A DNA stretch of 64,000 bases from Planctomycetota bacterium (GTDB lineage: Bacteria; Planctomycetota; PLA2), in NCBI GenBank assembly GCA_021776735.1, contig JAJFFH010000040.1:1-64000 (forward strand), written 5' to 3'. Positions 18,524 to 27,077 of the stretch are shown in pieces. Below the pieces are notes generated by a model. That model ran no database searches. It was given only the letters and a program-made list of their open reading frames with translations, and was not told the DNA's origin. The translations under genes and the position numbers were made by a program. Positions within the stretch are counted from its first letter, which is position 1. The number at the start of each line of letters is the position of its first letter.

Positions 18524-19139
18524 TTGTGCAGGCGGCGACAAAGAACACCGCCCCCACAGCCAACCAAGTCCGCGACGACACGTTGCGCAGTTCGGCGGCT
18601 AAGTCTTGACCTCCACTTTCGGTGAGCACAACGGCGAGCACGATCATCGGCGGCGCGAACTGCAGCAGGACGCCGACGCACTTCCAAGTCAATCCGCGCA
18701 GTGAGAACAAATATCCACCGACGAGGATGAATACGCCGGTAAGGACGGAGAACAGCGCCTTAACGAACCGCTCTCCAGGGTAGAAGTCCTTCGCGACATC
18801 GATCATGAACCCGGCGACGATTCCGAGCAGCGGTAGCGACCAGACAAACGGCTCTTTCCGCGCGCTTCGCGTAACGTTGACTACAACCGAGTAGGCCTGA
18901 ACCGCACCCCACGCCGTGACGATTCCGCCAACGACATAGAGAGCGGCTGGCGCCACTGTGACGCCCGCGACGACTCCGGACGTTGCCGCGGCAACAACCA
19001 TGGCTGCAGCAGCTCCCACCGCGGTAATGATCTGGCATATCGCCGTCGACACGACGGGAATCAGCAACCAGAGCGCGAGCACCACCCCCGCCGTGATTCC
19101 AACAACCGCAGAGATCTTGCGTACGTCAGTCCGCGCCAC
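18483..19139 (-). CDS. Multi-pass membrane protein of unknown function
   Basis: 218 residues with about six hydrophobic segments: VVGITAGVVLALWLLIPVV, an Ala/Val-rich second helix, VVGGIVTAWGAVQAY, LPLLGIVAGFMI, ALFSVLTGVFILVGGYLF, MIVLAVVLTE and TWLAVGAVFFVAACTT. No conserved catalytic or transport motif is evident. I do not recognise the family. It sits between a broken recombinase and an IS256 remnant and is probably island cargo. Confidence 0.65.
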   Translation of the reverse strand: MARTDVRKISAVVGITAGVVLALWLLIPVVSTAICQIITAVGAAAAMVVAAATSGVVAGVTVAPAALYVVGGIVTAWGAVQAYSVVVNVTRSARKEPFVWSLPLLGIVAGFMIDVAKDFYPGERFVKALFSVLTGVFILVGGYLFSLRGLTWKCVGVLLQFAPPMIVLAVVLTESGGQDLAAELRNVSSRTWLAVGAVFFVAACTTTIAARHASGRHS

Positions 19140-19221
19140 GAGACACCCGTCCCTTCTGCTGCCGAGGTAGAGTCAGAATTCGTGTTCTGAATCCTGAAAG
19201 AAAGGCGGCGCATCCTTCCGG

Positions 19222-19563
19222 TTGATCAAAAACCGAAACGCCCCCAGTGGGCAGAAAGGACACGCCTTGAAAAAGAGCGTAGCAGCCGAAGCAGCGCCGC
19301 ACGAGGTGCGCGGCAGCCTGGACGAGATTGTGCGCTGGGGAGCCCAGAGAATGCTGCAGGCCGCGCTAGAGGTCAAAGGCGCTTCGCCAGGTCTTCCCGA
19401 TGACGATGGAGCGGCGCTGCTGGGTGCACAAGACAGCCAACATTCTCAATCGCCTGCCCATGTCTATCCAGGGTGAAGGCGAACCTGCACGAGATCTGGA
19501 TGGCGGAGACGGGCGAGGACGCGAACAGGGCGTTCGACCTGTTCGTGAGCAAGTGCGGTGCGG
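19222..19563 (+). pseudogene. IS256/Mutator-family transposase remnant
   Basis: Three short pieces match the family in order but in changing frames. The N-terminal PHEVRGSLDEIVRWGAQRML is joined, without the catalytic middle, to TMERRCWVHKTANILNRLPM and then VKANLHEIWMAETGEDANRAFDLFV. The CWVHKTANxLxxLP and LHEIWxAET stretches are hallmark sequences of Mutator transposases. A large internal deletion and at least two frameshifts make it inactive. Confidence 0.8.
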
Positions 19564-19941
19564 TCAGTCAGCCGCCGTCGCGAGAGGGTGGCTGCGACGA
19601 AGCGCACGCAGGTGCTCCTCTTGGCGAGCCTGCAAGATCAGTCCCGTGTGCGCAAGATGACCAAGTCCCCCCACGGCCCGGAGCAGTGCGCCCCATAGCA
19701 CTCCGCCCAGCAGCGTTGCGATCGCGACGACGTATGCCGCAGTGCTCGCGAGGTAAATGGCTCCCGCAAGCCCGCACAACTGCACGAGTCCGCCCATGAC
19801 CGCCAACCCGTCGAAACAGGAAGGCGGGCGAGGCGAAATGGCGACGGGGATATCGCTCGGGCTCGCCCCCTCATCCGATCGTGCGTCCGGCGCAAAGGAA
19901 ATGGGTTTCCTCTTCATGACGGCGTCACTATCGGTTGTCAC
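19564..19941 (-). CDS. Small two-helix membrane protein
   Basis: 125 residues. A polar, Pro-rich N-terminal third is followed by two hydrophobic segments (AVMGGLVQLCGLAGAIYLASTAAYVVAIATLLGGVLWGAL, read as a hairpin) and a short charged tail (LQARQEEHLRALRRSHP). The family is not recognised. Its stop abuts the IS256 remnant, so the 3' end may have been replaced. Confidence 0.5.
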   Translation of the reverse strand: MTTDSDAVMKRKPISFAPDARSDEGASPSDIPVAISPRPPSCFDGLAVMGGLVQLCGLAGAIYLASTAAYVVAIATLLGGVLWGALLRAVGGLGHLAHTGLILQARQEEHLRALRRSHPLATAAD

Positions 19942-20178
19942 GGCATCAAGATGTAGAAGGTGACTTCCCGTGTCGCTGACGGGCGTCTTCGGTGCGGCCC
20001 CACGAACCGCTACCGAAGGGGGGGGAGGGTCTTATCTCTACAAGGCGGCGCCTGAAGACCGGCCCCCGGCGCGCTCTTTTTTCTCACGGGTTTCCCGGGT
20101 TTTTCCAAGACCCCATGACGCGCGGAAGACCCCATGACGCGCGCGCGAGCGTGAGGCCCCTGATGGTCCCGTTCGAGC

Positions 20179-20184
20179 TATAAT
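20179..20184 (+). promoter_or_regulatory. -10 TATAAT ahead of the small terminase gene
   Basis: A perfect TATAAT ends 8 bases before the ATG at 20193. No Shine-Dalgarno fits in between, so a leaderless transcript is inferred. No clear -35. Confidence 0.6.
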
Positions 20185-20192
20185 CGGACGTT

Positions 20193-20699
20193 ATGGGCAC
20201 CCGAGGCCCCACGCCCCTCCCCCACGCCGTCCTGGCCGCTCGCGGCTCGTGGCGCGCCAGCCTCGCCCGCGACGAGCGGACACCGGTTCCCGAGGCCGGT
20301 ATCGACGACCCGCCGGAATGGCTGGACGACGAGGCCCGCGGCGCCTGGAACGATCTCTCGGCCCGGCTGCAGGCGATGGGTGTTCTCGGCACGATCGACT
20401 GGCACGCCCTCGCCTTGTATTGCCAGCTCTGGTCCCGCTGGCGGCAGGCCGAGGAGTTCCTCGATCGGCACGGGGACAGCTACGTCGTCAAGGACAACCG
20501 GGGCGAGGCGCGCGGGGTCCGGCTCTACCCACAGGTCAAGCTCGCTGGCCAGTTGGCCGAGCAGCTGACCCGGCTGGGCCGCGAGTTCGGACTCTCCCCG
20601 TCGGCCCGGACACGGGTCCAGACGATCCCGATGCCCCGCGGACCGAGCAAGTTGGACAAGTTCCTGAACCAGCCGCCGTCGGTGTCGCAAGGCTCATAA
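20193..20699 (+). CDS. terS: P27-family phage terminase small subunit
   Basis: 168 residues. It opens MGTRGPTPLPHAVLAARGSW, then PPEWLDDEARGAWNDLSARLQAMG, DWHALALYCQLWSRWRQAEEFL, a YPQVKLAGQLAEQLTRLGREFGLSPSARTRVQ block and a basic end (blocks shown as successive short segments). This is the P27 small-terminase pattern, complete to the FGLxPSAR motif. The small subunit recognises packaging sites on DNA and recruits the ATPase large subunit, which is absent from this window. A lone small terminase is typical of phage satellites that redirect a helper's packaging, or of decayed prophages. It is the first gene of a ten-gene plus-strand set ending in the integrase. Confidence 0.85.
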   Translation: MGTRGPTPLPHAVLAARGSWRASLARDERTPVPEAGIDDPPEWLDDEARGAWNDLSARLQAMGVLGTIDWHALALYCQLWSRWRQAEEFLDRHGDSYVVKDNRGEARGVRLYPQVKLAGQLAEQLTRLGREFGLSPSARTRVQTIPMPRGPSKLDKFLNQPPSVSQGS

Positions 20700-20724
20700 C
20701 CCCGACGACTGTCGGCCCTCCGGG

Positions 20725-20730
20725 CATAAT
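20725..20730 (+). promoter_or_regulatory. -10-like CATAAT ahead of the methyltransferase gene
   Basis: CATAAT ends 8 bases before ATG 20739. A near-palindrome, ACCTGTATATGCAGGT, at 20731-20746 overlaps the start codon and could be an autoregulatory operator. The transcript would be leaderless. Confidence 0.5.
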
Positions 20731-20738
20731 ACCTGTAT

Positions 20739-21941
20739 ATGCAGGTACGTGACCGCATCATCGAGCTGCGCCGGGTCCGGGCGGCAGACCTTTTGCCCAA
20801 CCCGAAGAACTGGCGTACCCACCCTCGGGCACAACAGGATGCGTTGCGCGGCATCCTCGCCGAGGTCGGTGTTGCAGCAGCGCTGATCGCGCGCGAAACG
20901 GATCACGGCCTCCAGATCATCGACGGACACCTTCGGGCCGAGACGCTGCCGGACCAGGAGATTCCGGTGCTTGTCCTCGACGTCAACGAGGCGGAGGCCG
21001 ACAAGCTGCTCGTCTCGCTGGACCCGCTCGCCGCCCTTGCCGGCCGCGACGACGAGAAGCTCGAGGCGCTACTCGCCGACATCAAGACGGACTCCGAGGC
21101 ACTGAAGGATCTGTTCGACGGACTTCGACCTCTGATCGTCGGCGACGGACTCACCGATGAGGATGAAGTACCCGGGCCGCCGGAGGAGCCGGTCACACAA
21201 CCGGGCGACTTGTGGCTTCTCGGCGACCATCGTCTGTTGTGCGGCGACGCCACGAGCGCGGAAGACGTCGAGCGGCTGCTGGACGGGACGGTGCCGCTCC
21301 TGATGGCGACGGACCCGCCGTATGGCATAAACTACGATCCGACGTGGCGTCGCGAGGCGGGCATCAACCGCAACGACGGACGCATGGGGCGCGTGCCGAA
21401 CGACCACCGCGCCAACTGGGCCGAGGCGTGGACGCTCTTCCCCGGTGACGTCGCATACGTCTGGCACGGCGCCCTGCACGCAAGCGAGGTCGCAGGCAAT
21501 CTCCAGGCGGCAGGCTTCGCGATCCGCGCCCAGATCGTCTGGCGCAAGACGAGGTTCGCGCTTTCGCGCGGCGCGTACAACTGGCAGCACGAGCCCTGCT
21601 GGTATGCCGTGCGCGAGGGCCGCAAGGCAGAGTGGCGCGGAGATGCGTCGCAGTCGACCGTCTGGGACCTCGCTCTGGCCGGGGACGTCGGCGATGACGC
21701 CAAGGGCCTCGGGCACTCGACACAAAAACCCGTCGCGGCAATGCGCCGCCCGATCGCGAACCACGGCGCGCGGGACGACGATGTCTTCGATCCGTTCGTG
21801 GGGTCCGGGACCACGATCATCGCTGCCGAGCAGCTCAAGCGTCGGTGCTTCGCTCTGGAAATCGACCCGGTGTACGTCGATGTTGCCGTGCGCCGTTGGG
21901 AGAAGTTCACGGGGAAGACCGCCGAGAGGAGCGCGCAGTGA
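20739..21941 (+). CDS. ParB-like/DNA methyltransferase (N4/N6 amino-methylase)
   Basis: 400 residues in two domains. The N-terminal 120 or so are ParB/Srx-like (LLPNPKNWRTHPRAQQDALRG, then LQIIDGHLRAETL). A group beta methylase follows: the catalytic motif TDPPYGINY near 190, then HSTQKPVAAMRRPI and the AdoMet-binding DPFVGSGTTIIAAEQL near 350, ending CFALEIDPVYVDVAVRRWE. TDPPYG points to adenine-N6 or cytosine-N4 methylation. This fusion is common in phages and islands, where it protects DNA from restriction or regulates replication. No cognate endonuclease is adjacent. Confidence 0.88.
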   Translation: MQVRDRIIELRRVRAADLLPNPKNWRTHPRAQQDALRGILAEVGVAAALIARETDHGLQIIDGHLRAETLPDQEIPVLVLDVNEAEADKLLVSLDPLAALAGRDDEKLEALLADIKTDSEALKDLFDGLRPLIVGDGLTDEDEVPGPPEEPVTQPGDLWLLGDHRLLCGDATSAEDVERLLDGTVPLLMATDPPYGINYDPTWRREAGINRNDGRMGRVPNDHRANWAEAWTLFPGDVAYVWHGALHASEVAGNLQAAGFAIRAQIVWRKTRFALSRGAYNWQHEPCWYAVREGRKAEWRGDASQSTVWDLALAGDVGDDAKGLGHSTQKPVAAMRRPIANHGARDDDVFDPFVGSGTTIIAAEQLKRRCFALEIDPVYVDVAVRRWEKFTGKTAERSAQ

Positions 21942-22066
21942 ATCAAGACGTCGGACCGATCGCGCGCATCGACTTCCGGCACCGGCTGCCCGCCCAGAGC
22001 GTACTGATGTCCGTCTACGCCGGCCTCCCGGTGTACGGGTACTTCCGCTGGAGGCCGCTGCCGTGA
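21938..22066 (+). CDS. Very small island protein, 42 residues
   Basis: Begins with a GTG overlapping the methylase stop (GTGA) and ends in a GTGA shared with the next gene. This double translational coupling is the main reason to believe it. The sequence RIDFRHRLPAQSVLMSVYAG is not recognised. Confidence 0.45.
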   Translation: MNQDVGPIARIDFRHRLPAQSVLMSVYAGLPVYGYFRWRPLP

Positions 22067-22329
22067 AGCACGAGCCGTTCCACGGTCTGCTCCCCGGGGA
22101 CGCGCTCGAGACGGCGATGCGCGTGAAAGCGCCGCGCCGTCTCCGTCCCCGGTGCGGCGCACGGACAAGGCTGGGACAACCCTGTCAAGCGCGTGCGGTC
22201 TGGGACGACGAACTCGGCCGACCGCGGAACGGGCGGTGCCGGCTGCACGGAGGGCTCTCCACCGGACCGAGGACCGAGACCGGACGGAAGCACATTCGGC
22301 AGGCGCTGCGTCGTCGGACCCGCGGGTGA
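22063..22329 (+). CDS. HGG-motif small phage protein
   Basis: 88 residues, GTG start overlapping the previous stop. It carries C-x-x-x-T-x-x-x-x-x-x-C (RCGARTRLGQPCQ) and NGRCRLHGGLSTGPRTETG, the Cys/His and HGGxSTGP motif of a small protein family frequent in prophages. It is possibly zinc binding. Function unknown. Confidence 0.7.
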   Translation: MKHEPFHGLLPGDALETAMRVKAPRRLRPRCGARTRLGQPCQARAVWDDELGRPRNGRCRLHGGLSTGPRTETGRKHIRQALRRRTRG

Positions 22330-22342
22330 CACTGGAGGGACC

Positions 22343-23026
22343 ATGGTCGACAAAAACGACCAGCCCCCGAACAAACGCTCCACGCTCTCCGGCAGGATCA
22401 CGGAGGGACTTCGCTCACCACTCACCGGTGCGATCAAGTCGGGCCTGTCGAAGCGTCTCGTTGCCGAGTACGAACAAACGCAGCTCGCCGCAAGCAAGCT
22501 CGCCGAGTCGCAGGTCATGCCGAACGTCGTCCGACGAAAGAGTGTGACTGACTCCCCGTGGATCCAGGAGTCGATTCGAGCCTTTGAGTCGAAGTTGCCC
22601 GATCCTGATGAAGTCCGCGAGAACGCGAAGACGCTCCTGACGGAGGCCTTCGTCGCTGCTCTCGGCCAAGTCGGCGAGGCACGCGAGCCGGCGCCTCCCC
22701 CCAACACCGAGACCGGTGAGGAGACCCCTGCGCGGCGCACTTACACCGTCAAGAAAACCTGGGCGCTTCTGCGCGGGTCAGGCATGCAAGAGCTGACGTA
22801 CGGCGGGTTCAAGCAGTGGCGCCCTTCAGCGAAACGACACCGGCCGAGAAGCCCCATCCGGCGCCGCGTCGTCGACGCCTGGGACGAAGAGTTAGCCGCT
22901 TTCGACGCGACGGAGATCGATGCCATCTGTGACCGAATGCGCCGAAAGATCGCCGCGCACGAGCGGTCAAGCGGACTGGGCAGCGAGGATGCGGCGCGCG
23001 AGATCGCGCAGGACGGTCTCTGGTAG
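22343..23026 (+). CDS. Hypothetical island protein
   Basis: 227 residues from ATG 22343, which has GGAGGGA just upstream; the track's earlier start is not needed. The sequence is hydrophilic with a basic N-terminus, a Pro-rich middle (EPAPPPNTETGEETPARR) and an acidic C-terminal part (VVDAWDEELAAFDATEIDAI). I do not recognise the family. Its position between the HGG protein and the replication genes suggests an accessory or regulatory role in the island. Confidence 0.65.
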   Translation: MVDKNDQPPNKRSTLSGRITEGLRSPLTGAIKSGLSKRLVAEYEQTQLAASKLAESQVMPNVVRRKSVTDSPWIQESIRAFESKLPDPDEVRENAKTLLTEAFVAALGQVGEAREPAPPPNTETGEETPARRTYTVKKTWALLRGSGMQELTYGGFKQWRPSAKRHRPRSPIRRRVVDAWDEELAAFDATEIDAICDRMRRKIAAHERSSGLGSEDAAREIAQDGLW

Positions 23027-23102
23027 GGACAAAGAGGTCAAACTCGGGGTAAAGAGGTCAAACGGCAGCGACGGTGGGTTGGATCGGGCCTAGAACGCCC
23101 GT

Positions 23103-23297
23103 GTGCACACGACGAACTACCTGACGCTAGACGAGGCCGCGCTCCTGCTCCGGGTTACACCGCCGACACTGGCCCGGTGGGCCTCCGCTGGCAAGGTCCC
23201 GGCCTACAAGACGCCCGGGGGCCAGTGGCGCTTCTACCAGGCTGATCTCCTGCTGGCGCTGCGGCGACCGAACCGCGACGAGGAGCGCCGGTCGTGA
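23103..23297 (+). CDS. MerR/excisionase-type helix-turn-helix protein
   Basis: 64 residues: YLTLDEAALLLRVTPPTLARWASAGKVPAYKT, then PGGQWRFYQADLL. This is the HTH_17/excisionase fold, in which the wing PGGxWRF contacts DNA. It is coupled to the primase gene by a GTGA overlap. It could be the excisionase or a replication regulator; a second such protein lies at 26759. Confidence 0.8.
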   Translation: MHTTNYLTLDEAALLLRVTPPTLARWASAGKVPAYKTPGGQWRFYQADLLLALRRPNRDEERRS

Positions 23298-24835
23298 GCT
23301 CCGCCGAGCGTCCCCTCGAGGATCGCTTCATCCAATGGGTGCTCGGAAACCTAGCCAACCGTACGTCCGCGTACGGCCGGTACAAGCGAGATGGCGGCCA
23401 GTACACCGAGAAAAGCGAACTCACCGCGGACATCATTCTGGCGCACTTTCGCGGCGAACTGACGATCGGTCTCCACACAACGAGCCTCGCGAATACCTGC
23501 CGGTGGTGCTGCTGGGACATCGACGCCCACGACGATCAGGACCGCCGGGCAACCAACTGGAAGACGGTCTTGTCACTCGTAGCGTCCCTGCAGGCGCTCG
23601 GCTGCGACCCCATCGTCGAGGACTCGAATGGCAAAGGTGGGCTTCACGTCTGGCTGTTCTTCGGCGAGCCGGTGCCGGCCGCCGACGCCTACGCCTTCGT
23701 GACCCGGATGGCGCCCGACGGGGTCGAAGCCTTCCCCAAGCAGCGCGCCGTCAGGCCGACCGAGGGGGCGCCAGGCTCGTACGGCAACTACGTGCGTCTC
23801 CCCGGGCGGCACCACAAGAATCGCGACCACTGGTCCCGAATCTTCCACAACGACGAGTGGTTCGCGTGGCCGGAGGCCGCGGAGATTCTCGTGGATCCGC
23901 CCCTCTCACCCGCGCCGTCTTCCGACGTGTCGTCGGGATGCGCCGAGGGAGTCGAGCCGCTGCCGGTCGGATCAGCGAGTCAGACGGCGAAAGCTCGCAG
24001 CCAAGACACCGTTCCGGACGGGCAGCGCAACTCGGTGTTGATTAGCTTCGCCGGTTTCATGCGGCGAGGCGGATTGCGCGAGAAGGAGATCGGCGCGGCC
24101 CTGGTCGCCGTCAACCAAGACCGGTGTGATCCGCCGCTCGAGGAATCCGAGGTTCGCAAGGTCGCGGCATCCGTGATGCAATACGACCCGGACGATCCGA
24201 TCCAATTTGCGACCGCGACGCCGGAGTCCCAAGAGGAGGGGCTCGCGACGGTCAACGGGACCCTGTTCTGCAAGCACAAGATCGTCTCGATCCGCCGTTT
24301 CGTGCGACGCGGCGGCCCTCGCGGACACGTCGATGCCGAACTCGCTGACGGTCAGGTGGTCCAGCTCGGAACGGTCTCCCAGATCCTGACGTTTGCCACG
24401 TTCCGCAAAGCACTGGCAGAGACCACAAAGATCGTGATTCCGCCGGAGCTGACGAAGAAGTGGCCGTCCATCGCGCAGATGATCCTGCATCTGATCGAAG
24501 AGGAGGGCGGGGAGACGGTTGACGACGCCCTGCACGAACTCCTGGAGTCGCTGCACGAGGCTGATCCGCCGCTCGACGCGGACGACCCGGACGAAGCCGC
24601 CGAGATCCCGCAGCAGCGCCGCAAGCCGTTCTTCCAACGCGGCGGCAAGCTCTACCTGCGATCGGAGCCGTTCTTGAACGCTGTGCGGCAGCGCACCCAG
24701 ATTCGACTCGACCAAGGCGGGCTGGCCGCCTGGCTCGGCCGTAAGGGCTGGGCGTTCCACAAGCTGAGCTTCGGATCGCGAGAGACACGGCGCCGCGTGA
24801 CTGCGTACGAGGCACCGGACGGGTGGTGCCGATGA
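23294..24835 (+). CDS. AEP-type primase with PriCT-like C-terminal domain
   Basis: 513 residues. The N-terminal half is an archaeo-eukaryotic primase-like domain of the kind seen in TOTE systems and phage replication proteins: catalytic Asp pair in CRWCCWDIDAHDDQ, then DSNGKGGLHVWLFFGEP and GNYVRLPGRHHKN. Residues of about 235-300 (RNSVLISFAGFMRRGGL, then EVRKVAASVMQYDP) match a PriCT_1 domain. The last third is unassigned. It should lay down primers for island replication, working with the helicase downstream. It ends right at the iteron-like array. The GTG start overlaps the previous stop. Confidence 0.82.
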   Translation: MSSAERPLEDRFIQWVLGNLANRTSAYGRYKRDGGQYTEKSELTADIILAHFRGELTIGLHTTSLANTCRWCCWDIDAHDDQDRRATNWKTVLSLVASLQALGCDPIVEDSNGKGGLHVWLFFGEPVPAADAYAFVTRMAPDGVEAFPKQRAVRPTEGAPGSYGNYVRLPGRHHKNRDHWSRIFHNDEWFAWPEAAEILVDPPLSPAPSSDVSSGCAEGVEPLPVGSASQTAKARSQDTVPDGQRNSVLISFAGFMRRGGLREKEIGAALVAVNQDRCDPPLEESEVRKVAASVMQYDPDDPIQFATATPESQEEGLATVNGTLFCKHKIVSIRRFVRRGGPRGHVDAELADGQVVQLGTVSQILTFATFRKALAETTKIVIPPELTKKWPSIAQMILHLIEEEGGETVDDALHELLESLHEADPPLDADDPDEAAEIPQQRRKPFFQRGGKLYLRSEPFLNAVRQRTQIRLDQGGLAAWLGRKGWAFHKLSFGSRETRRRVTAYEAPDGWCR

Positions 24836-24843
24836 CGTGGCCC

Positions 24844-25087
24844 CGTGGTCCCCAATGCCGCGCCAACAGGGGCCCGTGGTCCTCGTGGTCCACGCCCAGT
24901 GGGCCCGTGGTCCTTGTGCCCGCGGACCACGGGCCGTGTCAGCGGACCACGGAGCCGGGCGAAAACGCCCGAATCATAGGGATTTCAGGGCCGTGGTCTC
25001 CGTGGTCCCCGTGGTCCGGCCCTGCGCAAAACGGCGTCAGGTCGAAGTGCCGGGACCACGCGGACCACCAGGACCACGGAGACCACG
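24844..25087. repeat. Array of 13 CGTGGTCC iterons, candidate replication origin
   Basis: CGTGGTCC or its complement GGACCACG occurs at 24844, 24875, 24884, 24906 (+), 24924, 24944 (-), 24992, 25001, 25010 (+), and 25053, 25062, 25071, 25080 (-), a few with one change. The layout is two inverted blocks around the less G+C-rich spacer CGAATCATAGGGATTTCAGG. It lies between primase and helicase genes, where phage and satellite origins usually are. Confidence 0.7.
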
Positions 25088-25103
25088 AAGCGAGGCGGCG
25101 GTC

Positions 25104-26762
25104 ATGACAGCCCCTCGCGGTACCCGAATCCTGCTCGGCCCTCCCGGGACCGGCAAGAGCCACTACCTCGCGAACCGGGTCCCGAAGATCGTCAAGGCAT
25201 CGGGGCGCTTCCCCAATAACGAGAGTTCGCCGATCCTGATCTGTTCGCTGACCCGCGCCGCAGCCGGCGAGATCGGCTCGAGGCTGCGACACCTCCCGAC
25301 CACGGTCGCTCGGACCGTCCATTCCCACGCCTATCGAAACGGCTGCGCGGACCGCCGAGTCATCGACCGTCCGCTCGTCGCCGACTGGAACCACGAGCAC
25401 CGCTCGGTCGCTCTGACGCCGCCGAAGCCACGCCGCAAGGACGCCGTCCCCGACGACATCGCCCCCGCCCACAAGGGCGACCAGCCCGGCGACGAGGTCG
25501 CTGCGCAATACGACCTGCTTCGGCACCGGCTGGTGCCCACGGACCGGATGCCGCCGCGGATTCGGCGCTTCGCGCAGCGCTGGGAGTCGTTCAAGCGCGA
25601 CAACGGCTGCCTCGACTTCACGGACATGCTGATCCACGCGGATACGGCCGCGCCCCTCGGCGCCGAGGTGATCATCGTGGACGAGGCCCAGGACCTCTCG
25701 CCGCTGATGTGGAAGGTCGTGCTCGCGTGGGCCGACAGCGCCGGGGGGCTGATCGCGGTGGGCGATCCCTGGCAGGCGCTCTACGACCCGTGGGCCGGCG
25801 CGTCGGCCGCCGAGTTCCTCCGGCAGTTCGACCAGGCCGACGACCACGCGATCCTCTCACAGAGCTGGCGTGTTCCTGCCGCCGTGCACCGCGTCGCGAT
25901 GCGGTTTGCGCACGAACTCTCCGACTACCGGCCGATCGAGTACGACCCGCGACGCGAGTCCGGGTCCGGATCGCCAATCGTCGAGGGGCGGGTCGTGCGC
26001 TGCGACGCCACGTGGACCGACCCCGAGCGTGCGATCGATCAGGCCGAGGAGCTCGCCGCCGCGGGGAAGCGCGTGCTGTTTGTGTTTTCCGCCAACTACA
26101 TGACGAAGCCGCTCTGCCAGGCGCTCCGCGAGCGCGCCACGGTGTTCTCCAACCCGTGGCGCCTCGACGAGCCGATGTGGAACCCGTTCCGTGGCGGAAT
26201 GGGAGACGCCGCGGCGGCGTTGCTCGATCCGCGCCAGCGCTGGACCGCCGCCGGGATTCACGAGTGGACAAGGCCGCTCCGGGCGACCGGGCTGCTGCGG
26301 CGTGGCATGCGTGCGGAGATCGAAAAACACAAGCACAAACGCCGCCACATACCCCCCGAGCAGCTGCGGAAGTGGTTCGCGGACGATGCGCGGAACGAGA
26401 TCGCGCGCCTCGCTTCACAGGGCTCGGACGCCGCGGTCCTTGGGTGGTGGCGCGGACGCCTCGCGACGAAGTATCGCGAGTCGGGGCACTACGCTGCCGC
26501 CCTGATTCGAGCGCACGGGGTCGAAGCGCTGGTAGCCCCGTCGCTCCTTCACCCGAGCACGATCCACGGGTGCAAAGGCGGAGAGGCAGACCATGTCTTT
26601 CTGTTTCCGGATATCTCGCCGATGGCCGAGGAGGCGTGGTCGGCCGGCGGACGGTACCGCGACCCCGTCGTGCGAGCGTTCTATGTGGGAATCACGCGGG
26701 CCCGGGGGTGCCTGCATGTGTGCGAGCCCGCGACACGCCGTTTCGTGGAGCTTCCCCGATGA
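25104..26762 (+). CDS. SF1 UvrD/Rep-like DNA helicase
   Basis: 552 residues from ATG 25104. The track's frame from 24837 passes through the repeat array, and that part is not protein-like. Walker A GPPGTGKS (residues 12-19), Walker B VDEAQDLSP (near 192), motif III-like GDPWQALYDP, SQSWRVP, then TIHGCKGGEADHVFLF and VGITRARGCLHV near the C-terminus identify a UvrD-like 3'-5' helicase. It is somewhat short and lacks long 1B/2B insertions, as in phage-borne versions. It is probably the replicative helicase of the island and is coupled to the next gene by an ATGA overlap. Confidence 0.88.
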   Translation: MTAPRGTRILLGPPGTGKSHYLANRVPKIVKASGRFPNNESSPILICSLTRAAAGEIGSRLRHLPTTVARTVHSHAYRNGCADRRVIDRPLVADWNHEHRSVALTPPKPRRKDAVPDDIAPAHKGDQPGDEVAAQYDLLRHRLVPTDRMPPRIRRFAQRWESFKRDNGCLDFTDMLIHADTAAPLGAEVIIVDEAQDLSPLMWKVVLAWADSAGGLIAVGDPWQALYDPWAGASAAEFLRQFDQADDHAILSQSWRVPAAVHRVAMRFAHELSDYRPIEYDPRRESGSGSPIVEGRVVRCDATWTDPERAIDQAEELAAAGKRVLFVFSANYMTKPLCQALRERATVFSNPWRLDEPMWNPFRGGMGDAAAALLDPRQRWTAAGIHEWTRPLRATGLLRRGMRAEIEKHKHKRRHIPPEQLRKWFADDARNEIARLASQGSDAAVLGWWRGRLATKYRESGHYAAALIRAHGVEALVAPSLLHPSTIHGCKGGEADHVFLFPDISPMAEEAWSAGGRYRDPVVRAFYVGITRARGCLHVCEPATRRFVELPR

Positions 26763-27040
26763 GGGAGGACGCGCCGCTTCGCCCCGGCGACCTCCTCACC
26801 GTGGCCCAGGTCCTCAAGATCTTCCCCGTGGGCAGGAGCACGATCTACGCCCTCTGCAGCTCCGGCCAACTCCCCCACTACCGCGTCCAGGCGCTCGGTT
26901 CCCGCTGCGGGCGCATCTTGGTCGGCCGCGACGACTTGGCCGCGTACCTCGAATCGACGCGACAAACGGCCACACGGGCGCCCGTGCGGGTCGATGTGGA
27001 CGACCTTCTGGCGAAAGTGCGGAGCGCATCGAAAACCTAG
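26759..27040 (+). CDS. Excisionase-like helix-turn-helix protein
   Basis: 93 residues. LLTVAQVLKIFPVGRSTIYALCSSGQLPHYRV, then RILVGRDDLAAYLEST is an HTH_17 domain. Directly ahead of a tyrosine integrase, this is most likely the recombination directionality factor, which would steer the integrase to excision. The start ATG overlaps the helicase stop. Confidence 0.8.
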   Translation: MREDAPLRPGDLLTVAQVLKIFPVGRSTIYALCSSGQLPHYRVQALGSRCGRILVGRDDLAAYLESTRQTATRAPVRVDVDDLLAKVRSASKT

Positions 27041-27077
27041 TGGATGTGTCCGAAACTCAATGGCTCCATGTGTCCCG

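Noticed and set aside
20100-20145. Direct repeat GACCCCATGACGCGCG as attL of the island
   Set aside because: Both copies lie side by side on the left; no copy occurs near the integrase end.
24837-25103. N-terminal extension of the helicase
   Set aside because: The 89 extra residues are encoded by the iteron array and are Pro/Arg/Val-rich without family similarity; ATG 25104 begins just before the Walker A motif.
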